Assembly (NCBI GenBank): GCA_023512015.1
Contig: JAIMAI010000025.1
Location: 1-35,186, forward strand
Source of the DNA: Acidothermus sp.
GTDB taxonomy: Bacteria; Actinomycetota; Actinomycetes; Acidothermales; Acidothermaceae
Direction: 5' to 3'
DNA length: 35,186 nucleotides
In this document: positions 8,178-16,327 of the stretch, piece after piece
Position numbering within the stretch: position 1 is the stretch's first letter
How the letters are laid out: every line of letters begins with the position of its first letter
Program-made: the position numbers and the translations under genes
The notes under the pieces: model-generated
What the model was told of the DNA's origin: nothing
Seen by the model: the letters and a program-made list of their open reading frames with translations, nothing else
Databases searched by the model: none

Positions 8178-9642
8178 GCTCGACCCGCGGGGGCCTGCGA
8201 CCCGTCCATCCCGGCGGGTTGGACGGCGTATCGCGGCGGTGGTCGCGGTGGTGATCTTAGGGAGCAGTGCCCTGCTCTACAGCCGCTATCTGCACTTCAA
8301 CGGGAACTTGAACCGTGTAACGGGCGTAATCACTCCGGGGGGTGCTCAGGCTTCCGGGGGGGCCATGAACGTCTTGCTGGTCGGTTCCGACAGCCGTGAA
8401 GGAGCAGGCGACCAGTTCGCGCAAGCACCCGCAGGCCAGGAGCAGGTCACGGGGCAACGGTCTGACACGGTGATCTTGGCTCATCTCGCCAAAGGTCGGC
8501 AACACGCAACCTTGGTGTCCCTCCCGCGGGATTCGTGGGTCACGATCCCCGCGTATACCGATGACAAGGGCCGGAACCACCCGGCTCAGCAAGCGAAGCT
8601 CAACGCGGCTTTTGCCTTCGGCGGACCGGCGCTGCTGGTGAAGACCGTGCAAAACCTCACCGGTCTGCACATCGACCACTACGTCGAAATCGACTTCGCC
8701 GGCTTCCAACGCATGGTCGACGCTCTAGGGGGTGTCGACGTCTGCTTGAGTCGGCCGGCTCACGACGCCCACACCGGTCTGAATTTGAGCGCTGGATGGC
8801 ATCATCTCAACGGAACGCAGGCTCTCGCTTTCGTCCGCCAGCGCTACGGGTTGCCGCTCGGCGACCTGGATCGCATCAAGCGTCAACAGCAATTCCTTGC
8901 TGCAATGATGCGCAAGGTGGAAAGCGCCGGCACCCTGACCAATCCGCTGAAACTCAACGCCTTCCTGGATGCTTTCACGAAATCCGTGACCGTCGATGAC
9001 ACGATGAGCACCAAGGACATGGAAAAAATTGCGCTGAGCTTGCGCGGGTTGAGCAGCGGTAACGTCGTCCTGACGACGATGCCGATCGCTGGTTTCGGTA
9101 CGAGAGACGGCCAGTCCGTCGACATCATCGACACGGCGAAAGCACAGGCACTCTTCGACTCGTTGAAGGACGAGGGCCAGTCGGGCACTGGCGACTCACA
9201 GGGCACCTTGCCCCGCAACCAAGTTCACGTCCGGGTGTTCAACGCGGCCGGGATCGACGGACTCGCGGCTCGGGCCTCCGCGGACCTTGCGAACGCGGGC
9301 TTCGACGTCGTCGGTTCGCCGGCGAACCGCGGCACCGGTGCGACGACTACCGTGATCGAGTACGGTCCAGCCGATCTCGCCGCAGCACGAACCCTCGCGG
9401 CTGTCATCCCGGGGGCTCAGTTGCGACAAAACGATCAACTGTCGGGAGAGGTCGATCTCCTCTTGGGCTCCTCGTATCACGGACTGGCGACGACGACCTC
9501 CTCGTCGGCCGGCCGTGTCGGAAGCGCGACGGAGTCGGCCTCGATCCTCCCGGTGGCCGACACGGGCTCCTCCGGCACCCCGAGGTCGGGGGACGTCACC
9601 GGGAACGGCACCACGGCAGGCGCGGCGAGCTGCACCGCCTGA
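8149..9642 (+). CDS. LytR-CpsA-Psr (LCP) family glycopolymer ligase with LytR_C domain
   Basis: This 497-residue protein has a short cytoplasmic tail, one membrane helix (about 27-46) and an extracytoplasmic LCP catalytic domain (about 73-260). LCP enzymes move lipid-linked glycopolymers onto peptidoglycan. Family residues: Asp81 and Arg83 in GSDSRE, Arg104 and Asp106 in RSDT, Arg127-Asp128 in SLPRDS, and the late DLDRIKRQQQF segment. A LytR_C domain follows (VHVRVFNAAGIDGLAARA, about 360-445), then a Ser/Thr/Gly-rich tail ending ASCTA. The GTG start lies inside the end of the YfhO-type frame and has no ribosome site, but it has a TACCCT box seven bases ahead. The second LCP gene at 14706 has the same layout. 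Confidence 0.92.
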   Translation: MTHQLTLPPELDPRGPATRPSRRVGRRIAAVVAVVILGSSALLYSRYLHFNGNLNRVTGVITPGGAQASGGAMNVLLVGSDSREGAGDQFAQAPAGQEQVTGQRSDTVILAHLAKGRQHATLVSLPRDSWVTIPAYTDDKGRNHPAQQAKLNAAFAFGGPALLVKTVQNLTGLHIDHYVEIDFAGFQRMVDALGGVDVCLSRPAHDAHTGLNLSAGWHHLNGTQALAFVRQRYGLPLGDLDRIKRQQQFLAAMMRKVESAGTLTNPLKLNAFLDAFTKSVTVDDTMSTKDMEKIALSLRGLSSGNVVLTTMPIAGFGTRDGQSVDIIDTAKAQALFDSLKDEGQSGTGDSQGTLPRNQVHVRVFNAAGIDGLAARASADLANAGFDVVGSPANRGTGATTTVIEYGPADLAAARTLAAVIPGAQLRQNDQLSGEVDLLLGSSYHGLATTTSSSAGRVGSATESASILPVADTGSSGTPRSGDVTGNGTTAGAASCTA

Positions 9643-9767
9643 CAAGCAAGCCCGGATAACCGGCACCCGCCTCCCCATCCCCCGATCGGACTAATCCACA
9701 TCCCCACGACCGGTCCGGCCTCCTGTGTCGCAAATGCGCGCCACGTGCGCTTTGCTCCCAAAACTTC

Positions 9768-9796
9768 TTGGCCCTTGGTCAACTATCTGCTACCCT
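9768..9796 (+). promoter_or_regulatory. Candidate promoter of the glycosyltransferase/methyltransferase genes
   Basis: TTGGCC (9768-9773) is followed after exactly 17 bases by TACCCT (9791-9796), a plausible housekeeping sigma-factor promoter. Transcription would begin near 9803, about 60 bases before GTG 9865. It sits in the 201-base gap after the first LCP gene, which holds no gene of its own, and would drive the methyltransferase-GT2 pair. A second TTGG at 9775-9778 is too close to the -10 box to be the -35. Confidence 0.45.
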
Positions 9797-9864
9797 CTAA
9801 GCGCGCTCGGCAGCAGTTCGCGCAACTGGGCGTCGAGAGATGAGTGGCCGCAACGGAGGATCGG

Positions 9865-11085
9865 GTGACGGCAACGGAAGATTTGGCTGAGGATTTGCGC
9901 CCGACACCTAATCTCATCACCGAGGGAACCGACTACGCCGAAGCGTATTACCGCACCCATTTGGGTATCGACGAGCCCTACGATTGGGCCAGTCCTCACT
10001 GGCGCTCGTTCTTCACGACCGTGGCACGACACATCGTCGCCATCACGAACCCTCGAACCGTCCTCGACGTCGGATGTGCCCGCGGACTGCTGGTTCAAGC
10101 GTTGCGCGAACAAGGCATCGACGCCGTAGGGGTCGATGTGTCGGAGTTTGCCGTGCACTCGGCCCACCGTGACGTACGGCCGTATCTGAGGGTGGCGAGT
10201 GCGAGCGACGTAGTTGGCTCCTACGACCTCATTACCTGCATCGAAGTCCTCGAGCACATGTCCCCGAGCGACGCGGAGCGAGCAATCGACGCGATGTGTC
10301 GAGCGGCCGACCGCATCCTGCTCTCCTCGAGTCCCTCCGACTTCGTCGAACCCACCCACGTCAACGTGCGCGAACCAGCGGCTTGGGCCGCCGCCTTCGC
10401 CGAACGCGGCTTCTTCCGCCGCACGGATGTCGACCTCGCCTTCTTGACCCCTTGGGCGATGCTCTTCGAGCGCGCGAACCTCACCCACCGGGACGTCGTG
10501 TACCGCTACGAGCACCAGCTCTACCCCCTCCGCGTGGAGGTACTTGAGAAGCGCGCCGCCCTTCTCGACAGCTACCGCCGCGCGACCGAGCTCGAGGAGA
10601 AGCTGGCTGCCGCCGAACTCGGCCGCGATGTCCAAGGAGAGACTCTGCGGCAAGAAAACGAGCATCTCCGAAGCGACCTCGAGCACCTGACCACCGAGCG
10701 AGATGCGCTTCGCGACCTGGCAGAACGACTGCAGGACCAGAACCGCGAACTCGAGGCACGGCTCAACGACGAGATAAGGGTATCCCGCGACCTCCGCAGC
10801 CGTCTTCTCACCAGCCGCGACCACGCAATCGGCGCCGAGGCCGAAGCCGCCACTTGGCGTTCGCGCTTCGAGACGCTGAATGCGTCACATGCAGAACTTG
10901 CACAGGCCCACGCCGAGTTGCGAGAATACGCGAACAGCCTCGAACAACAGGTCCAGTCCTATGTGTGGAGTCTTCAGGCACTCGAACGGCGACTCACCGA
11001 ACTCCACGCCTCGGAGAGTTGGAAATTGGGCTACGCCATCGTGCGGCCGTTCGCACTTCTCCTTGGTCGTGCACGCAGACGATGA
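9865..11085 (+). CDS. SAM-dependent methyltransferase with long C-terminal coiled coil
   Basis: The N-terminal half is a class I methyltransferase: SAM motif VLDVGCARG (66-74), acidic VGVDVSEF, and DLITCIEVLEHM. From about residue 225 to 395 come heptad-like charged repeats (EKLAAAELGRDVQ, RDLAERLQDQNRELEARLND) predicting a coiled coil. It ends in SWKLGYAIVRPF, an end motif (S-W-K/R-L-x...P-x-x) shared by many surface-glycan glycosyltransferases and methyltransferases and thought to lie at the membrane. Likely role: methylating a sugar on a growing or finished glycan, with the coil setting length or assembly (inference, by analogy with WbdD-type chain terminators, not homology shown here). 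GGAGG five bases before GTG 9865 favours this start; GTG 9844 is also possible. Its stop overlaps the GT2 start (ATGA). Confidence 0.85.
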   Translation: MTATEDLAEDLRPTPNLITEGTDYAEAYYRTHLGIDEPYDWASPHWRSFFTTVARHIVAITNPRTVLDVGCARGLLVQALREQGIDAVGVDVSEFAVHSAHRDVRPYLRVASASDVVGSYDLITCIEVLEHMSPSDAERAIDAMCRAADRILLSSSPSDFVEPTHVNVREPAAWAAAFAERGFFRRTDVDLAFLTPWAMLFERANLTHRDVVYRYEHQLYPLRVEVLEKRAALLDSYRRATELEEKLAAAELGRDVQGETLRQENEHLRSDLEHLTTERDALRDLAERLQDQNRELEARLNDEIRVSRDLRSRLLTSRDHAIGAEAEAATWRSRFETLNASHAELAQAHAELREYANSLEQQVQSYVWSLQALERRLTELHASESWKLGYAIVRPFALLLGRARRR

Positions 11086-12641
11086 CCGAGCCTTTCTTCT
11101 CGATCCTTACGCCGGTCTACGAGCCACCGCTCGACGTCCTTCGCGAGACCATCGAATCCGTGCTCGCGCAATCTTTTACCGACTGGGAGCTCATCCTCGT
11201 CGACGACCGTTCGCCCTCTGACGCGGTGCGATTCCTGCTGCATGAGTTCGAAGAAAGAGATCCACGCATCCGCGTCATCGAACGTCCGAGCCGCGGTGGC
11301 ATCGCGCACGCCTCGAACGACGCTCTGGCCGCAGCGCGAGGCACATTCGTCGCGTTGCTCGACCACGACGACCTCCTCGCCCCCCACGCTCTCGAGAGCG
11401 TCGCAGCAGTTGTAGCCGACGACGTGGACTACATCTACACCGATGAAGACAAACTCGGCCCAGACGGCCGGTTCTTCGATACCTTCCGGAAGCCGGACTG
11501 GTCTCCCGAACGCTTCAGACATCAGATGTACACCTGCCATCTCTCCGTGCTGAGAACAGAATTAGTACGGCAAGTCGGCGGATTTCGCCCCGAATTCGAC
11601 GGCTCGCAGGACTACGATTTAGTGCTGCGCGTGACGGAGAAGGCGCGCCGTGTGGTCCATATCCCCGATACACTCTACCATTGGCGAATGATCCCAGGTT
11701 CGGCTGCAGCAGATCCGCACGCGAAGCCTTATGCCTACGTGGCAGCACAGCGCGCACTACAGGAACATCTGGATCGTCTGAATATCAAAGGATCAGTTGA
11801 GATCGGGCCAGCACCAGGCACTTACCGCATCAAACGCACGATTGACCCCAGATTACGAGTTAGCATTATAGTGCCGACACGAGGTGCTTCAGGTGAAGTA
11901 TGGGGGGAACACCGAGTCTACGTTGTGGAAGCACTTCGGAGCGCATTGGAGCATACTCATCACGACAGCATCGAGGTAATCGTCGTCTATGATGTCGAGA
12001 CCTCGATTACCTTGCTTGAGGAGCTCAAGACTGTGGTAGAAGATAAACTCATCCTTGTTGCCTACGATGAGCCATTCAACTTCAGCCGAAAGTGCAATCG
12101 CGGTTTCATCGCGTCGAGTGGTGACGTCGTCGTCTTGCTCAACGATGATATCGAGGTAATAAGCGACGATTGGATCACAGAATTGGTTGCGCCCCTCACT
12201 GAGATGTCGGTTGGCATGACGGGTGCATACCTTCTATACGAGAACAGCAGTATTCAACACGCCGGTCACGTGTACGGAGCTGGCGTGTGGACCCATGCAT
12301 ATCACGGGATCTCAAGCGACAACGTTGGCAGTTTTTGTGACCTCTTGATAAATCGAGAGTGTGTTGGCGTCACGGCGGCATGTTGCGCCCTGCGACGCGA
12401 GGTCTATGAGCAGGTTGGTGGGCTCTGTGAGAAACTGCCTGGTAACTATAACGACGTTGATCTCAGTTACAAGGTTAGAAAGCTCGGCTATCGTGTCTTG
12501 TGGATTGCAAATGCGAGGCTATTCCACTTCGAATCGCGCACACGAACCGATGCAACCGACATCCAGCAGTGGGAGAGAGACTTTGTGGCACGTAGATGGG
12601 GTATCCCTGAGGGTGAGGATCCCTACCTTCGGATTGGCTGA
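11082..12641 (+). CDS. Two-domain family 2 glycosyltransferase
   Basis: This 519-residue protein has two GT-A domains in tandem. Domain 1 (about 1-230): SILTPVYEPP, the metal-binding LDHDDLLAPHALE, YTDEDK, and the base-carrying GSQDYDLVLR. Domain 2 (about 260-505): VSIIVPTRG, FNFSRKCNRG, LLNDDIEVIS, IQHAGHVYG, NDVDLSYKVRKLGY and FHFESRTR. This is the usual build of rhamnosyl- or hexosyltransferases in O-antigen and rhamnan clusters, but donor and linkage cannot be read from sequence. ATG 11082 overlaps the methyltransferase stop. Base use is odd: the 5' part is about as GC-rich as its neighbours (63% in the 60 bases from 11101), while the 3' half falls clearly (45% from 12001, 53% from 12181), hinting at a mosaic gene. 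Both catalytic sites look intact. Confidence 0.92.
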   Translation: MTEPFFSILTPVYEPPLDVLRETIESVLAQSFTDWELILVDDRSPSDAVRFLLHEFEERDPRIRVIERPSRGGIAHASNDALAAARGTFVALLDHDDLLAPHALESVAAVVADDVDYIYTDEDKLGPDGRFFDTFRKPDWSPERFRHQMYTCHLSVLRTELVRQVGGFRPEFDGSQDYDLVLRVTEKARRVVHIPDTLYHWRMIPGSAAADPHAKPYAYVAAQRALQEHLDRLNIKGSVEIGPAPGTYRIKRTIDPRLRVSIIVPTRGASGEVWGEHRVYVVEALRSALEHTHHDSIEVIVVYDVETSITLLEELKTVVEDKLILVAYDEPFNFSRKCNRGFIASSGDVVVLLNDDIEVISDDWITELVAPLTEMSVGMTGAYLLYENSSIQHAGHVYGAGVWTHAYHGISSDNVGSFCDLLINRECVGVTAACCALRREVYEQVGGLCEKLPGNYNDVDLSYKVRKLGYRVLWIANARLFHFESRTRTDATDIQQWERDFVARRWGIPEGEDPYLRIG

Positions 12642-12650
12642 TCAAGGCAC

Positions 12651-12656
12651 TATGCT
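12651..12656 (+). promoter_or_regulatory. Candidate -10 box for a leaderless glycosyltransferase gene
   Basis: TATGCT matches TANNNT and lies six bases before ATG 12663, with no Shine-Dalgarno sequence between. This suggests a leaderless transcript starting at the ATG, ten bases after the GT2 stop. The -35 region is not convincing. Confidence 0.4.
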
Positions 12657-12662
12657 GGCACG

Positions 12663-13796
12663 ATGCGCGTATTGGCCTTCGGAACTTACGACGCGAAAAG
12701 GCATCCGCGTGCCGGAATCTTGATCGAGGGTCTGCGCGCACGCGGAGTCGAGGTCGTCGAGCTGAACGAGCCGTTGGGGTTCCCCACCGCCCAACGTATC
12801 GCGATGCTGCAGAACCCCTTGAGGGCGGTGCGCTTCATCGCCCGCTTGGCCCGATGCTGGTTCAACTTGGCCCGACGGGCACGTCGCTTGCGTCGTCAGC
12901 AGTTCGACCTGGTGCTCGTCGGCTACCTCGGCCACTTCGACGTCTTGCTCGCTCGAGCTCTGTTCCGGCGCAGTCGCATCGCACTCGATCAGCTGGTCTT
13001 CGCCGCAGACACGGCCCTGGACCGGCGGATCAGCGGGTCGATCAAACTCGCCGCGCTAAGGCTCCTCGACCGCCTCGCAGTCGCGTGTGCCGACCTCATT
13101 TTGATCGACACGGATGAGCATCGGACGCTCATCCCGGCCGGCCAAGAGCACAAGGCGATCGTCCTTCCGGTGGGCGCGTCGCGCTCGTGGTTCGAGGCAG
13201 CGCGAGCCGTACCGCCCACCGCGGAGTCGCACGACGATCCGGCACAGCCGCTGCGCGTCGTGTTCTTCGGCCTGTATACGCCCCTGCAGGGAACGACGGT
13301 CATCGGCGAGGCGCTCGCGAAGTTGGCCGACCGCCGCGATATCGTCGCCACAATGATCGGTGAAGGTCAAGACCGGCGTGAGACCGAGCAACTGGCGGCG
13401 GGCAACCCGCACGTCACGTGGATCGACTGGGTGTCTGCGACGGAATTGCCGCGCCTGGTAGCCGAACACGATGTCTGCTTGGGAATTTTCGGTGTCACAC
13501 CCAAGGCATTGCGGGTAGTCCCGAACAAGGTCTATCAAGGCGCCGCCGCAGGCTGCGTGATCGTGACGTCGGACACCTCGCCTCAGCGCCGGGCGTTAGG
13601 CGAAGCAGCCCTCTACGTCCCACCGGGTGACGCCGCGGCCCTCGCGCAGGCGCTGACCGAGCTCGCGGCGGACCGGACGCGGGTCCGCCATCTGCGTGCG
13701 GCGGCACTTGAGCGGGCACGCGCAACGTTCCAACCGTCTGCGATCGCGCAGGAGCTCCTGACCAGACTGAGCACTTCCAATCGCGAACGGAGCTGA
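12663..13796 (+). CDS. GT-B fold glycosyltransferase (family 4-like)
   Basis: This 377-residue protein has the layout of a retaining GT-B glycosyltransferase. The N-terminal acceptor half begins MRVLAFGTYDAKRHPRAG and contains many arginines plus hydrophobic patches (about 55-110) that may touch the membrane. The C-terminal donor half starts at about residue 195 (LRVVFFGLYTPLQG), with IGEGQDRRE, WVSATELPRLVAEHDVCLGIFG, PNKVYQGAAAGCVIVTSD and ALYVPPGDAAALAQAL, typical of GT4 enzymes. It likely adds a sugar from a nucleotide donor to the lipid-linked glycan; donor unknown. Base composition returns to the high GC of the cluster. It ends four bases before the next methyltransferase, so those two are probably cotranscribed. 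Confidence 0.85.
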   Translation: MRVLAFGTYDAKRHPRAGILIEGLRARGVEVVELNEPLGFPTAQRIAMLQNPLRAVRFIARLARCWFNLARRARRLRRQQFDLVLVGYLGHFDVLLARALFRRSRIALDQLVFAADTALDRRISGSIKLAALRLLDRLAVACADLILIDTDEHRTLIPAGQEHKAIVLPVGASRSWFEAARAVPPTAESHDDPAQPLRVVFFGLYTPLQGTTVIGEALAKLADRRDIVATMIGEGQDRRETEQLAAGNPHVTWIDWVSATELPRLVAEHDVCLGIFGVTPKALRVVPNKVYQGAAAGCVIVTSDTSPQRRALGEAALYVPPGDAAALAQALTELAADRTRVRHLRAAALERARATFQPSAIAQELLTRLSTSNRERS

Positions 13797-13800
13797 CACG

Positions 13801-14544
13801 ATGGGCGGACCACCGCTCACGCCGCACGCGCGGCTGCGCTGGGCCATCGTGAAGCGGATCGTGTCCGAGCTCGAACCGGCGACGATCCTCGAAATCGGTT
13901 GCGGGCAGGGTGGCTTCGGCGCCCGCCTGGCCCGCCGCGCCCGCTATCTCGGCGTCGAACCAGACCCGACGTCGTTCACGGTCGCGCGGCACCGTATCGA
14001 GAGCGTCGGAGGCACCGTCGTCAACACCCGAGTCGAGGCTTTGCCCGCTCACAGCGAATTCGACCTCGTGTGCGCCTTCGAAGTCCTCGAACATATCGAG
14101 GACGACGCGCAAGCTCTGGCAGCTTGGAGGGCCTACCTCAAGCCGGGTGGGCATCTTCTGCTCTCCACGCCCGCGTGGCAGACACGTTTCCATCACGCCG
14201 ATCGCCTCGTCGGTCATTACCGCCGCTATTCCCCGACGGACTTGACCACGTTGCTCACGGACACCGGCTACGCGGACGCGAAGGTAATCCTGTATGGCTG
14301 GCCGCTCGGCTATCTCCTCGAGGCCGTCAGAAATCGGCTCGCTGCCACCCGCGGAGTCGCACAAGAAGAAGGGTCGAATCCCACGACGATGGAGGCACGC
14401 ACGGCTCGCAGCGGTCGTCTCTTCCAACCGAAGACCGTAACGGGCGCGATCATCCATGTGGGCGTGGCGCCGTTCGCCGCCCTTCAACGGCTGCGTCCAA
14501 ACACCGGCACAAGCCTGGTCTGCCTCGCCCGACGCGACGACTGA
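13801..14544 (+). CDS. Class I SAM-dependent methyltransferase
   Basis: This 247-residue methyltransferase of the polysaccharide-cluster type has SAM motif ILEIGCGQGGFGARLA (about 29-44), acidic turn GVEPD, motif DLVCAFEVLEHIEDD (about 89-103), KPGGHLLLSTP, and then HYRRYSPTDLTTLLTDTGY, a segment common in sugar and lipid methyltransferases. The last 50 residues hold a hydrophobic stretch (TGAIIHVGVAPFAALQRL) that could contact the membrane. The substrate is unknown; its place next to glycosyltransferases suggests a glycan or its lipid carrier. ATG 13801 has GGAG about nine bases upstream and follows the previous stop by four bases. Confidence 0.85.
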   Translation: MGGPPLTPHARLRWAIVKRIVSELEPATILEIGCGQGGFGARLARRARYLGVEPDPTSFTVARHRIESVGGTVVNTRVEALPAHSEFDLVCAFEVLEHIEDDAQALAAWRAYLKPGGHLLLSTPAWQTRFHHADRLVGHYRRYSPTDLTTLLTDTGYADAKVILYGWPLGYLLEAVRNRLAATRGVAQEEGSNPTTMEARTARSGRLFQPKTVTGAIIHVGVAPFAALQRLRPNTGTSLVCLARRDD

Positions 14545-14657
14545 CACGAACGTCGAAGCGTCGCCCTCGAGGCCGTGGCCGTTGGACGTGGTGTTCAACC
14601 CGAAGCCGACCGAACCCGCGTCGGCAACCTGTGGGCCCGTCCGTTCGTCTTAGGTAC

Positions 14658-14672
14658 GGTGGCCGGGCCACC
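14658..14672. repeat. Short inverted repeat before the second LCP gene
   Basis: GGTGGC-CGG-GCCACC is a perfect six-base inverted repeat with a three-base loop, in the 161-base gap between the methyltransferase and the second LCP gene. It ends 33 bases before the ATG. It could be an operator, a leader hairpin or a weak terminator of the upstream genes. No T-run follows. Confidence 0.3.
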
Positions 14673-14705
14673 AACTATGTTGCCCTTCACGGACCGAGGA
14701 GCTTG

Positions 14706-16268
14706 ATGGATCGCTCACGCGCGCGGAATCTGCTCGACCCCCTGGGAGAGGAGGCAGCGTATCAGCGCTCCATGCGCCGACGCAGGATCGTCGGTCGCGT
14801 CGTGGTCGGGTTCTGCGCATTGATCGTGCTCGCCGGTGCGGTGGCGGCCGTCGGAGTGGACAAAGTCCTGAGCAAGGTCAAGCATGGGCCGAGCCTCGAC
14901 AAGGTGATCGGGTCTGGGCGGCCATCCAAACCAGCACCCGAGCCGGGCGGCGGCAACCCGGAGAACATCCTCGTGCTCGGCGTCGACTCCCGGCTCGGGG
15001 AGAACAGCTCCTTCCAGCCGACGGCCGGACCGGCGCAGACCGAGACCCTCTCGGATACCGCGATCCTCGTTCACCTCGCCGGCGACGGCCAACATGCGAC
15101 CCTGGTCAGCATTCCTCGCGATTCGGTCGTCGAGATCCCCCGCTGTCAACGAGTCGGCGCCGACGGCCAGCCGCTGACGGACGCCAACGGCAACCCGCTC
15201 TACACCGAGGCGAGGCAGGCGCTGTTCAACGAGGCGATCCAACTGGGCGGGCCGGCTTGCTCGGTGAAAACGCTCGAATCGCTGACCGGCCTGTACATCG
15301 ACCACTACCTGGAAATCGACTTCCAAGGCGTCATCAAAATGGCCGACGCCATCGGCGGAGTCCCCCTGACCATTTGTTCGCCGATCCACGACGCCCACAC
15401 CGGACTCAATCTCCCCGCCGGCCCGGTACTGCTCAAAGGCGAGCAAGCCCTCGCCTTCGTACGCGCCCGATACGGCCTCACCGGAGGCGACGACCTGCAC
15501 CGCATCCAACGCCAACAACAATTCATGGCGGCCATGGCGCGCAAAGCCCTCAGCACCGCGAATTTCTTCGACCCGATCCGCATGTACCACTTCTATTCGG
15601 CGGTGGCGGGTTCCATCACCACCGACATGAGCAGCTCCCAACTCATCGACCTGGCCCGCCGCTACCGCCACATCGACCCAAAGAACATCGTCTTCGCGAC
15701 CGTGCCGACCTACCCGGCTCCCAAGGGCGACAAGTGGTACTACCACCTGTACTGGACCACCGACGAAGCCACCACTCTCTTCAGCTACCTCCGCGAAGAC
15801 CGGCCGCTGCAGGCGACGTCGTCCGGCGGACACAACGTCGCGGTCATCACCGTGCCGCCGTCCGCCGTCACCGTGCGCGTCCTCAACGGGACGACGACCA
15901 GCGGCCTCGCCCGTAGCGTCGCCGACCAACTTGCCGCCCAAGGCTTCCGCATCGCCGGGATCGGCAACGCGACCGACATACCGGTAGCGAAAACTTCGAT
16001 CTCTTACGCCCCCAGCCGGACCGACTCGATGAAAACCCTCGAGGACGCCCTCGCGGTCAAACCGCAGGAAGTCCTCACCACCGGCGACACGACCACCCTC
16101 GTGCTGACCATCGGCGAGGACTGGTCAGGATTGGCGACCGCCCCCGCACTCACCCCCGCGCCGACGACCACCTCGGCGCCGGGGATGACTCCGAGCGCCT
16201 CCCCCACGGCCCCGCTCACCGGCGTCTCCACGACCAACGCGGCAAACACGAGCTGCGTGGAGGGCTGA
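14706..16268 (+). CDS. LytR-CpsA-Psr (LCP) family glycopolymer ligase with LytR_C domain, second copy
   Basis: This 520-residue relative of the LCP protein at 8149 probably attaches lipid-linked polymer to the cell wall. Layout: charged cytoplasmic tail, membrane helix (about 30-50), LCP domain (about 85-330), LytR_C domain (VTVRVLNGTTTSGLARSVAD, about 395-480), then a Thr/Pro/Ser tail ending NTSCVEG. Catalytic marks are Asp94-x-Arg96 (GVDSR), SIPRDS (Arg138, Asp139) and DDLHRIQRQQQF. One difference from the first copy: the pre-SDT arginine is leucine here (TLSDT). Cysteines in IPRCQR and GGPACSV could form a disulfide outside the cell. GAGGAG (14696-14701) four bases before ATG 14706 fixes the start, although the frame is open further upstream. 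Confidence 0.92.
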   Translation: MDRSRARNLLDPLGEEAAYQRSMRRRRIVGRVVVGFCALIVLAGAVAAVGVDKVLSKVKHGPSLDKVIGSGRPSKPAPEPGGGNPENILVLGVDSRLGENSSFQPTAGPAQTETLSDTAILVHLAGDGQHATLVSIPRDSVVEIPRCQRVGADGQPLTDANGNPLYTEARQALFNEAIQLGGPACSVKTLESLTGLYIDHYLEIDFQGVIKMADAIGGVPLTICSPIHDAHTGLNLPAGPVLLKGEQALAFVRARYGLTGGDDLHRIQRQQQFMAAMARKALSTANFFDPIRMYHFYSAVAGSITTDMSSSQLIDLARRYRHIDPKNIVFATVPTYPAPKGDKWYYHLYWTTDEATTLFSYLREDRPLQATSSGGHNVAVITVPPSAVTVRVLNGTTTSGLARSVADQLAAQGFRIAGIGNATDIPVAKTSISYAPSRTDSMKTLEDALAVKPQEVLTTGDTTTLVLTIGEDWSGLATAPALTPAPTTTSAPGMTPSASPTAPLTGVSTTNAANTSCVEG

Positions 16269-16287
16269 GCTCAAGCCGCGCAAGGCC

Positions 16288-16302
16288 GCGGCACGTTGCC
16301 GC
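16288..16302. terminator. Weak hairpin between converging genes
   Basis: GCGGC (16288-16292) and GCCGC (16298-16302) form a five-base-pair stem with a five-base loop, between the LCP stop at 16268 and the end of the thioesterase gene. There is no T-run on either side. Its position between convergent genes is the main support. Confidence 0.25.
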
Positions 16303-16327
16303 AGGAGCCGAGGCGCCACAACGCCGC

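Noticed and set aside
9643-9767. Possible small gene or hairpin in the gap after the first LCP gene
   Set aside because: No start codon with a ribosome site opens a sensible frame, and the only inverted repeats (such as CCGG-ATAA-CCGG) have four-base stems, too weak to call.
11700-12650. GC drop as a sign of a prophage or insertion element
   Set aside because: The segment is fully accounted for by the second GT2 domain in frame with the first. There is no transposase, integrase, terminal repeat or target duplication.
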